A DNA stretch of 39,579 nucleotides from Smittium mucronatum (lineage: Eukaryota; Kickxellomycota; Harpellomycetes; Harpellales; Legeriomycetaceae): the NCBI GenBank assembly GCA_001953115.1, contig LSSL01000454.1:1-39579 (forward strand). Reading direction: 5' to 3'. Positions 9,601 through 22,799 of the stretch are shown here, in pieces (the first letter of the stretch is position 1; each line of letters begins with the position of its first letter). A program made the position numbers and the translations under genes. The notes under the pieces are model-generated. The model had not been told where the DNA came from. It searched no databases and saw only the letters and a program-made list of their open reading frames with translations.

Positions 9601-9717
9601 AAAAGCAGGGCTAATATCTATGAAAAAACATAAGTTTCGGGAAAATGTGGTGTAAAAGTGCTAGAATTATCCCCTAGTGGAAATAATATCTTTATTTCCG
9701 ATTTAAAGCTTCATTAA
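9601..9717 (+). pseudogene. Short coding-like scrap
   Basis: After a TAA at 9631-9633 the frame gives 27 codons (VSGKCGVKVLELSPSG then NNIFISDLKLH) of balanced composition, unlike the Lys/Asn/Ile/Phe translations around it, and stops at 9717. The frame before the TAA (KSRANIYEKT) also looks coding. It is too short to assign. It may be a relic of a gene or element just upstream of the LINE insertion. Confidence 0.25.
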
Positions 9718-9761
9718 ATTAATCCTGTTCCATTAGACCTTAATGAACTAAAGGAACCATT

Positions 9762-9952
9762 CCAGGGGGGGTCTTTCGGTTAATAGATTGAACCCTTTTC
9801 CCGTAGGTACGCAGCCGGTAGTCCGGCAGAGGAGCTTATTGTAGTTAGGATAATAGTCTTTTATATACGACTTTTTTCTTTTTTTCATATTTTTTTAGTA
9901 TAGTTTTTAATGACGTTATCTTAAAAAAAATTCCGTGATACAAAAAAAAAAA
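9762..9952 (+). mobile_element. 5'-truncated LINE 3' end with A-tail (family B, copy 2)
   Basis: About 190 bp are flanked by GAACCATT (9754-9761 and 9953-9960; a slightly degenerate longer match AAGGAACCATTCC/AAAGAACCATTTTCC is also visible). The insert ends in 11 A. Its sequence is the reverse complement of the tail of the nested fragment at 2171-2360. Bases 9814-9827 form a perfect 5-bp hairpin, GCCGG-TAGT-CCGGC. It contains 3' untranslated sequence only. The G7 run at 9765-9771 lies at the truncated 5' edge. Confidence 0.85.
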
Positions 9953-9964
9953 GAACCATTTTCC

Positions 9965-10556
9965 AAAAAATAATTGTGATATTTTAACTTTTCTAAATCA
10001 TATTAGGGAAAAATGGGATCAAATAAAATTAAAGTAAATTCAATTAGAATAATGTGTGCTCGAATGAAAAAAGGTAAAAAATAGTTCAAAATAACTAAAT
10101 TTAATTTGGGAAAGGCTCATATAATTTAAAAAGAATTGAAAACATTTATTAAATAAGTCCAAAAAATTACGAAAAAAGTTAATCTGAATCCGAAAAAATT
10201 GAATCCAAATAGGAAAAAGTAGGTGATATCCATCAATTTACTTGTTTTAACCTATATTCTTAAAACGAACGGAAAATCCTATTTAGGATTCCTGTTGATT
10301 TTTTAATTTTACAGAATTAAGATTCACTTTTTTTTTTAATTCAAATTATTATTATTTTAATTGGTTGCACTTAATTCTTTTTAAATTCACTTTTTTTAAA
10401 ATTGGATGCACTTTTTCCTAATTTTGTTCAGTTATTTCGAATTAATTTTTACTTATTTTTATCTGAAAAAAAAATTATCCAAATTTCATTTACTTTTTTT
10501 CATTTGATCACATTTTTTCCGAGTTAGGTTTAGAAAAGCCGAATAATAATTATTGC
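9965..10556. repeat. Foldback element: imperfect hairpin of two ~250-bp arms
   Basis: The left arm (about 9965-10215) and the reverse complement of the right arm (about 10310-10556) align along their length. Examples are CTTTTCTAAA followed by GGAAAAA and GATCAAAT at both outer parts, and TTCxAAATAACT and TTTAAAAAGAATT further in. The short centre near 10270-10290 holds AATCC...GGATT. There is no coding content. This is a foldback or MITE-like element, or a snap-back duplication. It begins immediately after the LINE insertion, which may have landed at its edge. Confidence 0.65.
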
Positions 10557-10559
10557 ATT

Positions 10560-13500
10560 GGGGTATATTTTATAATTTGTTTATATATAATTTATTTTTT
10601 CTTTTATGTAAAGTAGTATTTATTTGAAATTGATTTTAGAGCAAAAGAAATGCTTATGCTTCATTTTACAAATAAACAGCAAAAAAAAGGATATAAATTG
10701 CAAATTGAACGAAATTGAACGAAATTAAATGAAATATAAATATAAATATACACAGAAATTTCGGAATTCAATTATGGAAAAAATCTAAGAAAATGAAAAT
10801 AAAAATAGATATTTGATTATTAAATAGAAAACGATAATTTAAATTGTTAGGAAATTTTAGCTTGAGGTCATCTGGTAGTCCAAATATTGGCTTTTAATTT
10901 AAATTTTTGTTAAAATGTATATTTAATGGATTTTTTAAACAAAGTAAATTCATCAGTTTGTAGTTTTGTGAAGGATGAAATAAAAATATTCTTAAAAAAT
11001 TATCTTTTTTTACAACATATATATTATATTTAAAAATCAGATTTCTTTTTTATTTAGTATTATCGATATAAAATTTTTTATTACTTCATATTTAAATAAA
11101 ATTTAGAAAAAGTTTTTCATTTTTTTAGGGCTAGAATTCTTTCGCCTGAAAAATATTGAGGATGAAAAATCTTGATTAAATTACACTGCTATTCATTTTA
11201 CATCAAACTCAAGATTCTATAGAGTTTAGAAATTCTTTTATCTTTACCTCATAATCATATTTTAAAGTTCAAAAATTACAATGATAAATTTTTTGGTTCT
11301 TAAATAATTAGATAATAAATAAATAGTATAAAAAGGTACATTGATAGCTTTTAGTTGCTTTATATTTGTTAATAAACCGTAATAACATTAATTCTAACCA
11401 TGATCATATCTTGATTATTTATTATATAACTTTTTTGTCAGGGTATGGAATTATGATAAATATATTTTTTTAAATTCTTGAATCATTAATGGATAGGGAC
11501 ACTGAGAAATAAAAAATCGAAAAGCCTAAATTCAAAAAATTGAGAATTTTTCTGGTGTGTTAGACAGAAAATGTTTACTGAAAAATAATTGAATCCATTT
11601 AAATTTATTAAGTGTTAAATCAGTTCATTTATATCAGCCAAGATCGGCAAGAGATTAGAATTTGATTTTTTCGTTAAACTTTTATACGAAATTTAAATTA
11701 TATTTTAATAAAAAACTGTTGAAAGAAATCTTTTAAAAATTTAATATATTCAATTATTTTGATTTTTTTTTTTTAAAAAAATAAAAAATCATCAAGGTAA
11801 TATTAATTTTTATAATAATATATTTATCTTTTATAATGTATAAAATTACTGTTTTTATAATCTAGGAGCATTGGCGAGATAAAAAGTGTATAATGCTTTT
11901 CAAAAATATTTTTAATAAATGTTTCCACTTTTGATCTGAGTATAAACTTGAAAAAAGTAAAATTGATCGTTAAGATCAACAAATCAGAATTTTTTTGAGA
12001 ATAAAATTAAGAAGATTTCCCTAGAAAAAAAATTTCAAGTGAAGAATTTTCGTCAAATAATCTGCAATAAAATGTATAGGAGTTTAATTATTTATTCAGT
12101 TTATTCCTTTTTAAAATATAAAAGAAATTTTTTTTTGAAATTTTGGTATTATCTTATTAAATTATTTATATATGGAACTTTATATATTTAATTAATTGAA
12201 ATTAATCCATATATATGATAAATTCTAAAATTTTCTAAAAATCATTTTTGGCTTTAAATTAGTAATAAATTTATTATTAGAACTTACAATAAAAAGTTGT
12301 AAATTTTAAATGAAATATATTTTATATATGTGAGGCCTATCAAATTCATCCCATTGAAAACCCTGTACATAATGAACAGCGTTTTAAATAACAAAAAATT
12401 TCTTGAAATTCAATATTAGATATAATCATTAAAATATGATTGGTATCGTAATAATTTTTTTAGAAAAATATCTGCTATAAAATTTATATAATTTATACTA
12501 ATTTAAATAGTTTCTAATTTTCACAAACTAACTGATATAATAATATATTTTAGCCATTAACACGACCGAGGCTAATTAGTGGTGAATATTTGACTTTTAA
12601 TACCAGATTATGATAAAATGGAAATTTTTGATAAATTTTATCAAAGAAAAAAAAACTTTCGAATTAAGTAAAAAAAAATTGTTTAAAAAATACGTATTCA
12701 TGGATTTTTAGCATGTTATGATAAAAAATCTCATAATATATAAAAAAATTTATGGGAATGATATAAAAAAGACAAAAGATAATTTAAGAATAAAATTAAT
12801 GGCGTTTTTAATTCAATCCTGAAATGAAAAAATGTGTGAAACAGAATTTATATTCCCTATCATTTTTAGAAAGTTATCAAAAAAAGAGGTAGGATGTATT
12901 TATCATAATTAATCTAACATCTTGATAATTGATGTTAATAAAGTTGGAAAAAATAATTCTCACTTTCTCAGGAAAAGATAACTATGTCAGAAAATTTTAC
13001 TATTCAAAGTGGTTAAAGTTAATTACCGTTCATATGCAATGAAAAAAGAATTATATTTAAAATATACTAATAAAATTAAGAAAAAATATTAAATAAAATC
13101 TCTAATCTATGGGACTCAACAAAAAAATTTTATTTGAAATTTATTTCTCTAAAATAAACTCTAATAATCACTATAATATAAATCATTGAAATTTAAAAAA
13201 ATATATATATTCACCTGTTAGATATTAAATTTATTAAACGCGGCTTATTAAAAATTAGTTTTTTTAGAAATTTATTTCTATGAAAAAAATATAGACACTA
13301 TAGAATAAAATTTATGAAATTTTTGTTTCCAAATATCCAAATCGAACATATAAACTGATTTTTTTATAAATTTTTATAATAAAGAAATTTTTATAATTAA
13401 TCGAGTTTTTTTAAATAGTTAATTTTACATATTTTCGATGTTTTTGGCACAATTATTTTAAACTATTCGTTGAAGATTTTTTATAATATAAAAAATTAAT

Positions 13501-16500
13501 ATCTACTACTATTTGGTCTAAATCCTATATCTCCAACCTAATATTATATAAAAAAAATCAAAAAGAATTTACTGACCAAGTGAACAATATAGATAGTCTA
13601 ATTAACCCCATAAAAAAGCATAATTATTTTACGAAATGAAGAAATCAAAAAGTTCAATATAAATTTAGTTTCGATATTTTCATTTAGATTTAGATACTTA
13701 GATATTTAAACTTGATGAAATTTATTTTTTTATTCATTAATTTCACTTTTTTATTTTTTAAAAATTAAAAATAATTTCCGTAATGAAAGAATTTATTTTA
13801 ATCATCTTTATCTTTGAAATATAACAAAACATAAAGTTTATTATATTTTAATATTCGAAAAAAGTTTCGTTAGTTTATAGTATATAAACTCTTTTAGTTT
13901 TAATTTTATACTATTTTTTGCTTTAAATTTATATTAACATTATATATAGAATAATAACTGGATATGGACCAAAAATTGTCAACAAAAATAAAATATTGTT
14001 ATAATAATGTGATGAATTTATTACTGTTACAAAAATTTAAATTTAAATTTTAAAAAATCGATTTTTCAATCCGAAAACAAGTATTATAAAATTTAAAAAT
14101 TTATATTAATCTTATTATTATTTATAAATAATTGAGCTACAATTCTGAATATATAAAAAAAATAATTAAACTATCTAATTATTTAATATGTATATATTTA
14201 AGATACATAAAGACCAAAGTTAAGTAAAGTTATGGTATATAACACAGGAAATTTTAATATATAAGTATATATATATAAAAGCTTTTTTAGCTACCATTGA
14301 TTTTTTTATTACTTTTTTATTTAAATAAACAAATATTATAAATTAATGCTTTGAATTAATGTCAACAAAAAGCAAAAAGAAGACAAAAAAAGATGAAAAT
14401 TAAATAAAGTTAGCACATTTTCTTTACAGATATGTATTTTCAAATATTTAATTAGTTTATTAACACAATTTTTTGCATTTTTATATTCTAAGGTCAAAAT
14501 ATAACCATCTGTATTTCTAAAGAGCTATTTTTATGAATTTTTGAACAAATTTTTATTTGTTATTTCTCAAAGATGCATAAAAAACTTGTTAATAAAGTAT
14601 CAAAGATAAAAAATAAATTTAATAAACACTTTCAGACCTATTTTTTTAAAAGAAAAATCAACTGTAAATTGTGTTAAAAAAATATGATGATTTTTTTTAA
14701 AGTTAATAAAAAGTTATAAAAGCAAATTTAAGAAAATATTTATAAAGATTCACCTAATCTCTTTCTGTAGCTCTATCAGCTTCATAATTGTTGGGTATTG
14801 GTTCAAGGATGGCAAATTTTCAATAAAGAAGCAAAAAAAGGAATATTAATATTTATCAAATAAATTTATCACCAAATTTAAAGAATATAAAATAACGCTT
14901 GGATCGATACTTATACAAAAACAGAATTATAAAAAAGGCTTTTTCGGAAATTTTTACTTTATTTTAAAAGCTTATGGAAATTATTTAATTTTTCTTTTAA
15001 TAATCCATCATTTGATTAGGAATTAATTTAATATTCTAATTCAGTAATTAATAAAATAATACCTAAGTTTAAAAGTATTATTTGAAAAAAATAAGCAAAA
15101 AATTGACTATTTAAGAGAAAATTTAATTAAATTTAATACCATTTATTAAAATAAAAATCGGGCTTCAATCAAAACTTTAATATTTCTAGTAAATTAAATT
15201 ATTATTTTTTATTATAAAAAAGATTTAAAGGATTATAATTTAAAAAATTATCATAATTATGGGAAGACTAGAGATAAATAGGAATAAAAAAATGAATAAT
15301 AAAGGATGAGAAAAAAATGAAGATTTTTTTACATAATATAATAATAAATTATCTTTATAACTATATAAATTTAAATATGCGATTAAATCGAGGAAAACGC
15401 AATTTTTTTAGTGAATATAGAATTAATATTACTATTTATATTTAAATTTTTTTCTCAATTGATAATTATTTTTATGAAAAAATCAGTTTCAAAAAAACAT
15501 AATGTTTTTTTATTACTTATTTTTTTTAAAAATATTTAAATTTAAATTTAAATTTATCTTGCAAATATAAATAATAAAACTTTAAATAAAATAGATATAG
15601 TTAATTTTATAATCAATTTTATTTGTAAGATGGAATTTTAATAATATTTTGTATTTTTTATAATTCCCAAACTAGGATGATAAATGAAATTTTATTAATA
15701 AATTTCAGTAAAAAATTTTAAAGATCACATTTTCAGTTTAATTATTAATAATTAACTGTGATTTATTGTTAATAATTTTATATTTACCTAAAAAAAAAAT
15801 CAAAGTTATAAAAATGTTCATTTTCATTATAATTTACCGCGATTAACAGCATTTTATCCCCCACCTACCCCGTGATATTCTCTAGATAATATTTATTATA
15901 TTTTGAAAATTAAACCAGATGTCTAAAAAAAGGGTATTTATAAATCTATTTTGAATTTTAGACATTTAATAATTATCTGAATTATTATAATTATTAATTT
16001 TTTAATATTTTATTATAACCAATCTATGAGTTCTTTACCTCCAAAAAAATAATTTTTTTTTTATATTCTGCGAAAACTGTCTTGAGAATAATGAATTAAT
16101 ATAACCGAAACTTTGATTATTAAAATATTTAATACCTGAAATATATTTATTGAAAATTGATATTCGTATATTCCTAAATATATCTAAATATCTATTATAT
16201 TATCATTTTATTGAATAAGATTGTATATAAAAAGTAAGGATACTTAAATAATTTTGAGAAATAAAAATGATTTCTTCCTATTTTATAGATCAGTGAAGCT
16301 ATAAATTTTTTAATAATATATAATTACAAATGTCTAATTCCTGATATAAAATAACAATTTATAACTTTAATTTATTCATATATGATAAAAAAATTTGTTA
16401 TGATTAATATCAGCAGAAGTTAAAATCACTTGTTAAACTTTTTTATAATATTTTAATTATCACAAATTAAAATAAGTTTATAAAATCAATTTTGCGGTTT

Positions 16501-19500
16501 AAAATCATAGATTTTTTAATATCAGAATATATAAAGCAAGTCTTCAAATCCATAAAACTTGAGACTTTTCATAAAAATCATTTACAATTTTGAACTTTGT
16601 CATTGTTATCTTTGAGTTTCATATAGATTATTTCTCTTATACAAATATAATTTTATTAAAAAAAAAATGAAATAAAAAAGAATTAAAATAATCTCTACAA
16701 TTAAATTTATTTTAATTTGATTATCAAATTTGAGATAAAAGTATATAACTCTTATGAATAATTTTTTATAACCAAGTTTAATATAAAACAAATATACCAT
16801 TAAGTAAAAGTGAAGTTTCAGTTTATCTGTCTAAACAAAAAATATTCATAATCACTATATAGAAATTATGAAGAAAAAAGTTGTATCATTACAATATTAA
16901 GCCTAAAAATAATTTATATCGAATTTTGATTGCTCGAGCTTAAGTCACAATGAATTAACTTAGAAATTCCTTATATATTTTTAGTTTAATAATAGTTATT
17001 CATAAAAAATGGAGTAAAGAGATTTTAATATATAGAGAGCACACTGCTTTATACAAATAGATTCGGCATTAAATTTTTTTGATTTATTTTATCAAGATTA
17101 TATAATTAAAAAAATATCAAACAATTCCGATCAATAAAATAGTTTCAGGATTAATAAACAATAACATTATAAAAATAAATCCTCATGGAGTTTGAATTAC
17201 ATATTTATATTAATTTATAATTATGTGTAGATAATTTCCTTTATTTGTACAATACTGGATCTAATACAAATAATAAAATATATATATTACAATTGCTACC
17301 ATTTAATCAAATTAATTCTCTCACTCTATTTAGAAAATTTATTTATAAAAATACTCGGTTTTAGAAAAAAATCATGAAAAGTGTGGTAAATTATTCATAA
17401 GATGGATTTTTTGAGAAAATTTCTATATGATAAAAAGTCTAAATTAATTAATCGATGATAAATATGGATATTTTTTTTCTTTTTTCCGGATAAATTAATG
17501 ATAATTAATGGAAAGAATGATCAAAATATGATTTATGGCTGAAGAAACCAGATATTTCCTGTTTCTTGAAGGTTTTATTGAAAAAAATAACAAAATATCC
17601 GAAAATTTTCTATATATAGATGTTAAAAAATTTACTTCTGATGAAAAATATATAAATAGTAGTATTTTTTTAAAATAATTTCTAAATTAGACACAATTAA
17701 AATGATTTATTTGGGAATTATATATCTATCTATGATAAAAAAAATTTTTGATTAAAAACTGACTTTTAATTTAGCCACCAATAATTCAATAGAAAATCTA
17801 TTTATTTAAAAATAAATTTAATTAAGGTTTTTCTATAATAAAATTCTGAAAAAATCAATAAGGTATATAATTTTTGCAAATTTACATTATACGAGGGTGT
17901 AATTGTAGGAAATAAAACTTTTCACGACTTATTACGCATTAAAATTAATCTTTCATAACCATTTACAATTAAGATAGAAGTAAGATTTTTTGGACAGATT
18001 GCGAAATTAAAATTAGCTATGAAGTTTTCAGAAAAAGAATAAGGCTTATTATTGAAATATATTTTTATTTTTAATAAGCTCTTTATTTACCAAAGAATTT
18101 AAAATAAAATCAAGGGGAAATAAAGGTTGGAAAAATATTGAATTTAGAAAGATTCGAATACAAAATATTTTGTGAAATATTTTTAATAAAAATTCAGTAC
18201 TCTAAAGAATCAACAAAGAGTGAAAAAAATAAGTTAAATATTAGTTTTTTGTATATAAAATTTAAGCTTAAAATACAAGTAAATTTTTCTATATGATAAA
18301 AAAAAGGAAAAAAAAGTAAGGCGGAAAGTTGAAAAATATAATGATATCTTGAGATTAAAATATTACAGGTCAGATTTATTATTAATGATAATCAGAATTT
18401 TATTATTTACATTTAAATAAAATAATTATAAATATTGTTCGTTCTATTTTTAAATTAAATCAACAAAAAAAGGGGGGCTAAATTGATAAAACTTTTTCGA
18501 AAAATAACTGTAAAAAAAGATAAAATGAGAGGTTAAAAAATTACGAGTAAATATGAAAAATAAAATATAAAAAGAAACAGATACATTAATTAAATTTGAT
18601 TTAATTTTTCAAAACAAAATTATTCTGAGAATACATATTTAAATCAAATAAGAGTCTAAATATTTTTATGAAAAAAAACAAACATATTATTTACCAGAAA
18701 TTAAATTGAAAATATATTTAGAAAAATTGTCTATATATCAATAATATGTAGAGATATATCCAAGAAGAATAATCAAAAAAAAATTCTATAGTTAAATTAA
18801 TTTATTAAAATTAAAAATTATTCTAGATATTTATTTTTTTGAAAACAAATGTATATTAAAAAAACTATATCTCTACACAAAATTGGCTAATTATAAATCG
18901 ATAACGCGCAGGTATATAATAAAATAAAAATTCAATTTTAGTATTAATTATTTAAAATTTCATGTTGATGAAACACTTTTTATTCTATTATTGTTATTTT
19001 TTTATTCAGATCAAATTAATAATAAATCGATCTTAATTATTATTACCGATCTTAAGCCCAAGTTAAGGTATTTTTAGTCGATGTATTGAATTTTAAGTCC
19101 GAAAAAATATATATATCAGTAGTTAAATTTTCAAGTCCCTTTCATTATGAATATAGCTAAATATAAATAATATTTTTCATAGATAAAATAACATCATTTT
19201 CACCCCTAAATAAGTATTAATCACATTTTATTTTATTTATTTTATATCAGTTTGCAACATTTTAGGTATAAAATAGTCAATCACTTTAATAATAGTCATA
19301 TCTGACATAAATTGTTTTCTTTTCCATAGCTCTAGAACCCCATTAATTTTTTGTTGGGATTAAATATTATTTTGATTTACATGTATTTCAAAATTAATTA
19401 TTTTAAATTTTAAATTTTTATTATTTTTTTATTGACTAAAATTGCATATCCAAATTCAGTTTTAAAGGTTTTTTCTTCCCTTAATTCTTCAGAAATAAAG

Positions 19501-21485
19501 TTTATCAACCTTTTTATGCTATTTTTTTGAAATAATAGCATATTTTTAAATATTAAAATTCTCATAATGATTATTTATTTTATTAAAAATAATTAAATTA
19601 TGATTAAAATTATTCTTTTATACTATATTCATGGTTTATTGACTCTAATTTGGATATTAAAAATATTAGCCATAATTTTATCTGAACTTAAACATTTCTT
19701 AGTATCTTATATTAAATTAATAATTTTCTAGAAATAATTTTTTTAAAATTGAATTTCATAAGTTTTATTTTTTTAAAAAAAATTTAACATAAACTACACC
19801 TTTTTTCATTAATAATGAATTTTTTTTCTGAACCTGTGGGTTGATTCTTATAAAAAATATATAAGATCACCTTAAAAATATACATATTCCATTATCGGTT
19901 ATAAATAATCAATAATAACCTCTTTTAGATTTCTTCTTTAAATTATTGTTATATTTTATTTGATCAAGTATTTTTTTTTATTATTTTAATCAAAAAAATA
20001 ACCACCCAAATCTAAAATATGAGTCTAAAGATATGAAAAAAGGGTATTTTTATTTTAAAACTCTGTATTATGTTCTAAAATATTATAATTTTATCGATAA
20101 AACAATATTAATTTAAAAAGATTATCGATATCAAATTTTTATAATAGATAAAAAATATACTTTTTATTTCTTCAACTTTTAATTTAAAAATGGTGATATA
20201 AATTATTTATTCAATTTAAATTTTTTTTATCAAAATGGTATGTATTTTTTGTTGATTCATTAACTTATACTCGGCACAATATAATTATTATTATACATTT
20301 ATGATATAAAATTAATATTTTTACCAATCTAATATATAATTTTTTTATTAAACTGGGCTTATAAATTTATATATTTCTATTTATGCAGATTTTTCTGTTT
20401 TAATCGATTTAACTGGCTATTGTTACATGTGATTAAGTTAGTTAAGATAAAATAAGGTTAAAATGGTATCTAATACAAAATAAGTGTCATTTATAATTAG
20501 AATGACAAAAAATTATGATTATTTTCATATGTAATACTTTGATATTTAATAATTTAAATTTAAATATCTAAAATAGTATCAATTAATTTGAAATCTTACT
20601 TTTTAAATTTTCTAAAATACCATGCTACGAAAATGGAAACCCCGTTCATTTTTTTTTTGTCGCATTTCTTATTAGGAATTTTTTTGTTATCAATCTTTGA
20701 TATTTTAGTTGTTAATTTCGTATAATTAAAAAAGTATCATATTTTTTTATGATTATCTATTAAATAATGCATTGAATTTAGCTTTAAAATCCTTGAACAG
20801 ACAGAATTGAAAATAATAACTAAATGTTAAGTTAGAATTCATATCTATTTGCGCTTATAATGGTTTAAATCAATCTTTATAAAAAAAATTTTTTGTCAGT
20901 TATTTTGCAGATTTTGCTAATCCAATGGGGTTATTACTACTGGTTTTTGTTTTTTTATCGGGGGCTTCAATAAAAGAACACTCTATTGAGTCTTCTTGAT
21001 GGGATGTAAGGACCTTTTGGAAATTTGACTTGTGCATGCCTTTTAAGTTAAGATTCAAAGTGTTGATTTATAATCATCACGTATGTTTATTTTTTTTATG
21101 TATATAATTTTTACGTTTATTTTTACGTTTATTTTTTTTACGTTTTTTTTTCTGTTCCGTGGATATAAAATGCAAGAGTTAGAATATGTTTATTATAAAC
21201 CGAAATTTATTTTTTTCTTGTCAAAATTTAAAGTAAAAGATGGAAATTGAGACCAATTCAAAAGAGTATAACTCTAAATTACTAACTATAATAAGTAGAT
21301 GTCTTTAAAATTTCTTAGTTAAGCTAGATTTATTGATTCTGATTTTTCCATGCCCGCTCATTCTTTTGGAAATGATAGTATTTATATATAAAAGAAAAGA
21401 AAAAACCCATAATACAAAATAAAAGCTCCCTAGCAAGCTTTTTAAGCCTTTAAATTCAAATACTTGAAACAAAATAATAGATACC
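10560..21485. other. Extreme AT desert
   Basis: I see no gene, RNA or clear element here. Visible items are a short tandem of GAACGAAATT-like units near 10705-10730, a C-rich scrap at 15858-15872 (CCCCCACCTACCCCG), a G6 run near 18472, and occasional TATA dinucleotide tracts. No open frame has convincing composition. Confidence 0.6.
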
Positions 21486-21489
21486 ATAT

Positions 21490-21659
21490 TTATTTGCTAT
21501 ATATCCTCTCTTTACAGGATAATCTTTTTTTCTTATTACTGGCACCCTCTCTCATCATTTTTAATAATTTATCCCAGTTTGCGATCTAATTGGCCGCCAT
21601 TAATTGTTCGTGTAAAAGAAAGGGAATCTCTTTCTGCTCTTACACTTCAACAGTTATCA
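21490..21659 (-). pseudogene. Coding-like scrap, possible small exon
   Basis: On the minus strand, after a TAG at 21586-21588, 31 codons read IANWDKLLKMMREGASNKKK then a basic tail ending at TAA 21490-21492. Before the TAG the same frame gives EQKEIPFLLHEQLMAAN. The TAG sits in AATTAG, a usable 3' splice site. A TAA further upstream sits in GTAAGA, a usable 5' splice site. So the stops could mark a short intron rather than decay. The G+C content is higher than in the surroundings. No family was recognised. Confidence 0.3.
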
Positions 21660-22088
21660 TATTTATATGCAATCAACAAACATATAATTGGTTGATAAAT
21701 AAATCATATTCATTATACGTATATTCATATACGAATAATTTACTCAATCTATTTCTAGATAAATAAATTAACAAAAAATCACCAAGTCCTGTTAGAAGGC
21801 CTACAGATGTTGAGATATTCAAAATTCATTTAATTAAAAAAGCTTATTTTATTTTTTACAAAAATTTTCAGAGAAAAACACATATTTTTTTTCAAAACTT
21901 TGTGTTCATTTTTTATCATATATTTGTATTTTTATTTCTATCATTCTATATTAATAATCTTTTATTTTCTCAAAATTTTGCAAATAAATAAATATCAGAA
22001 TGATTTTGTTAAATATTTTTAAATCGATGTATATTTACTGTAGTTTCGAAACTGCAAGAAAATTTAAACGCGTGATCTCTATTTCAAT

Positions 22089-22788
22089 CTAGATCTTAAG
22101 TATTATATTCGTTTCTCCTTTAAAAACTCGGATTGAAAACTTAAATATTTTGCCGAAGATAAGAGAAATTAAACTTATAATAGCATTAGAAAACCCACCT
22201 TCATTGAGATACATATATTTTTCTTCAAATACTAATTTTTTTTTAAAAAAAATATCCTTAAAAATTTTTAGAAGCATATGTTGTAACAATCTTCCATCTT
22301 TTAATACTAATTTAACCGAAAATTCGAAAATAAATGACACAAATTATTTTTATACTAAACTTTTTCCGATAAAATCATCATTAAATATTTTAATAGGCTA
22401 ATTTTTCTAAGAAAAAATGTAAATAAAACCCATAACAGATAAAATTTTATCCTTTTTTTAATTCAAAAAAATGAGAAAAATTTCTTTAAATTAAAATCAA
22501 ATGAGTAAAATTTACTCACTATTTTTCGAAAAAAATGCATTTAAGGATGAAGAACTTATTTTTTATCTTTACCAAACGTTTTAAACACCATAATATATTA
22601 AAAATAGTAAATTTATTCACTTTATTCTCAATTATTATCTTATGAATTTCTTTTAAATCAGATTTAAAGTTAAGTATGCAATCTGCAATTAATGTGCTGA
22701 AATTGAAATTTATCTTAAAATATTCACTTCCTAAACTGTTATTGGTTTTGCGATAATATTCTTGACTTATTCTATTTAGAATTAACAC
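22089..22788 (-). other. Two adjacent open frames of uncertain status
   Basis: Minus-strand frames at 22788-22519 (89 codons, first codon GTG, no upstream ATG) and 22340-22089 (83 codons) are somewhat longer than expected in this composition. Peptides such as NRISQEYYRKTNNSLGS and FSVKLVLKDGRLLQHMLLK look more balanced than neighbouring translations. A plus-strand frame of similar length (22150-22401) overlaps the second, so chance is possible. I recognise no motif. They could be exons of one minus-strand gene, but I see no convincing splice pair between them. Confidence 0.2.
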
Positions 22789-22799
22789 AGTTATAATTT

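Noticed and set aside
14750..14815. Possible tRNA (GTAGCTCTATCAGC ... GGTTCAAGGAT)
   Set aside because: The spacing between D-like and T-like motifs is about 30 bases too short and no acceptor stem is present.
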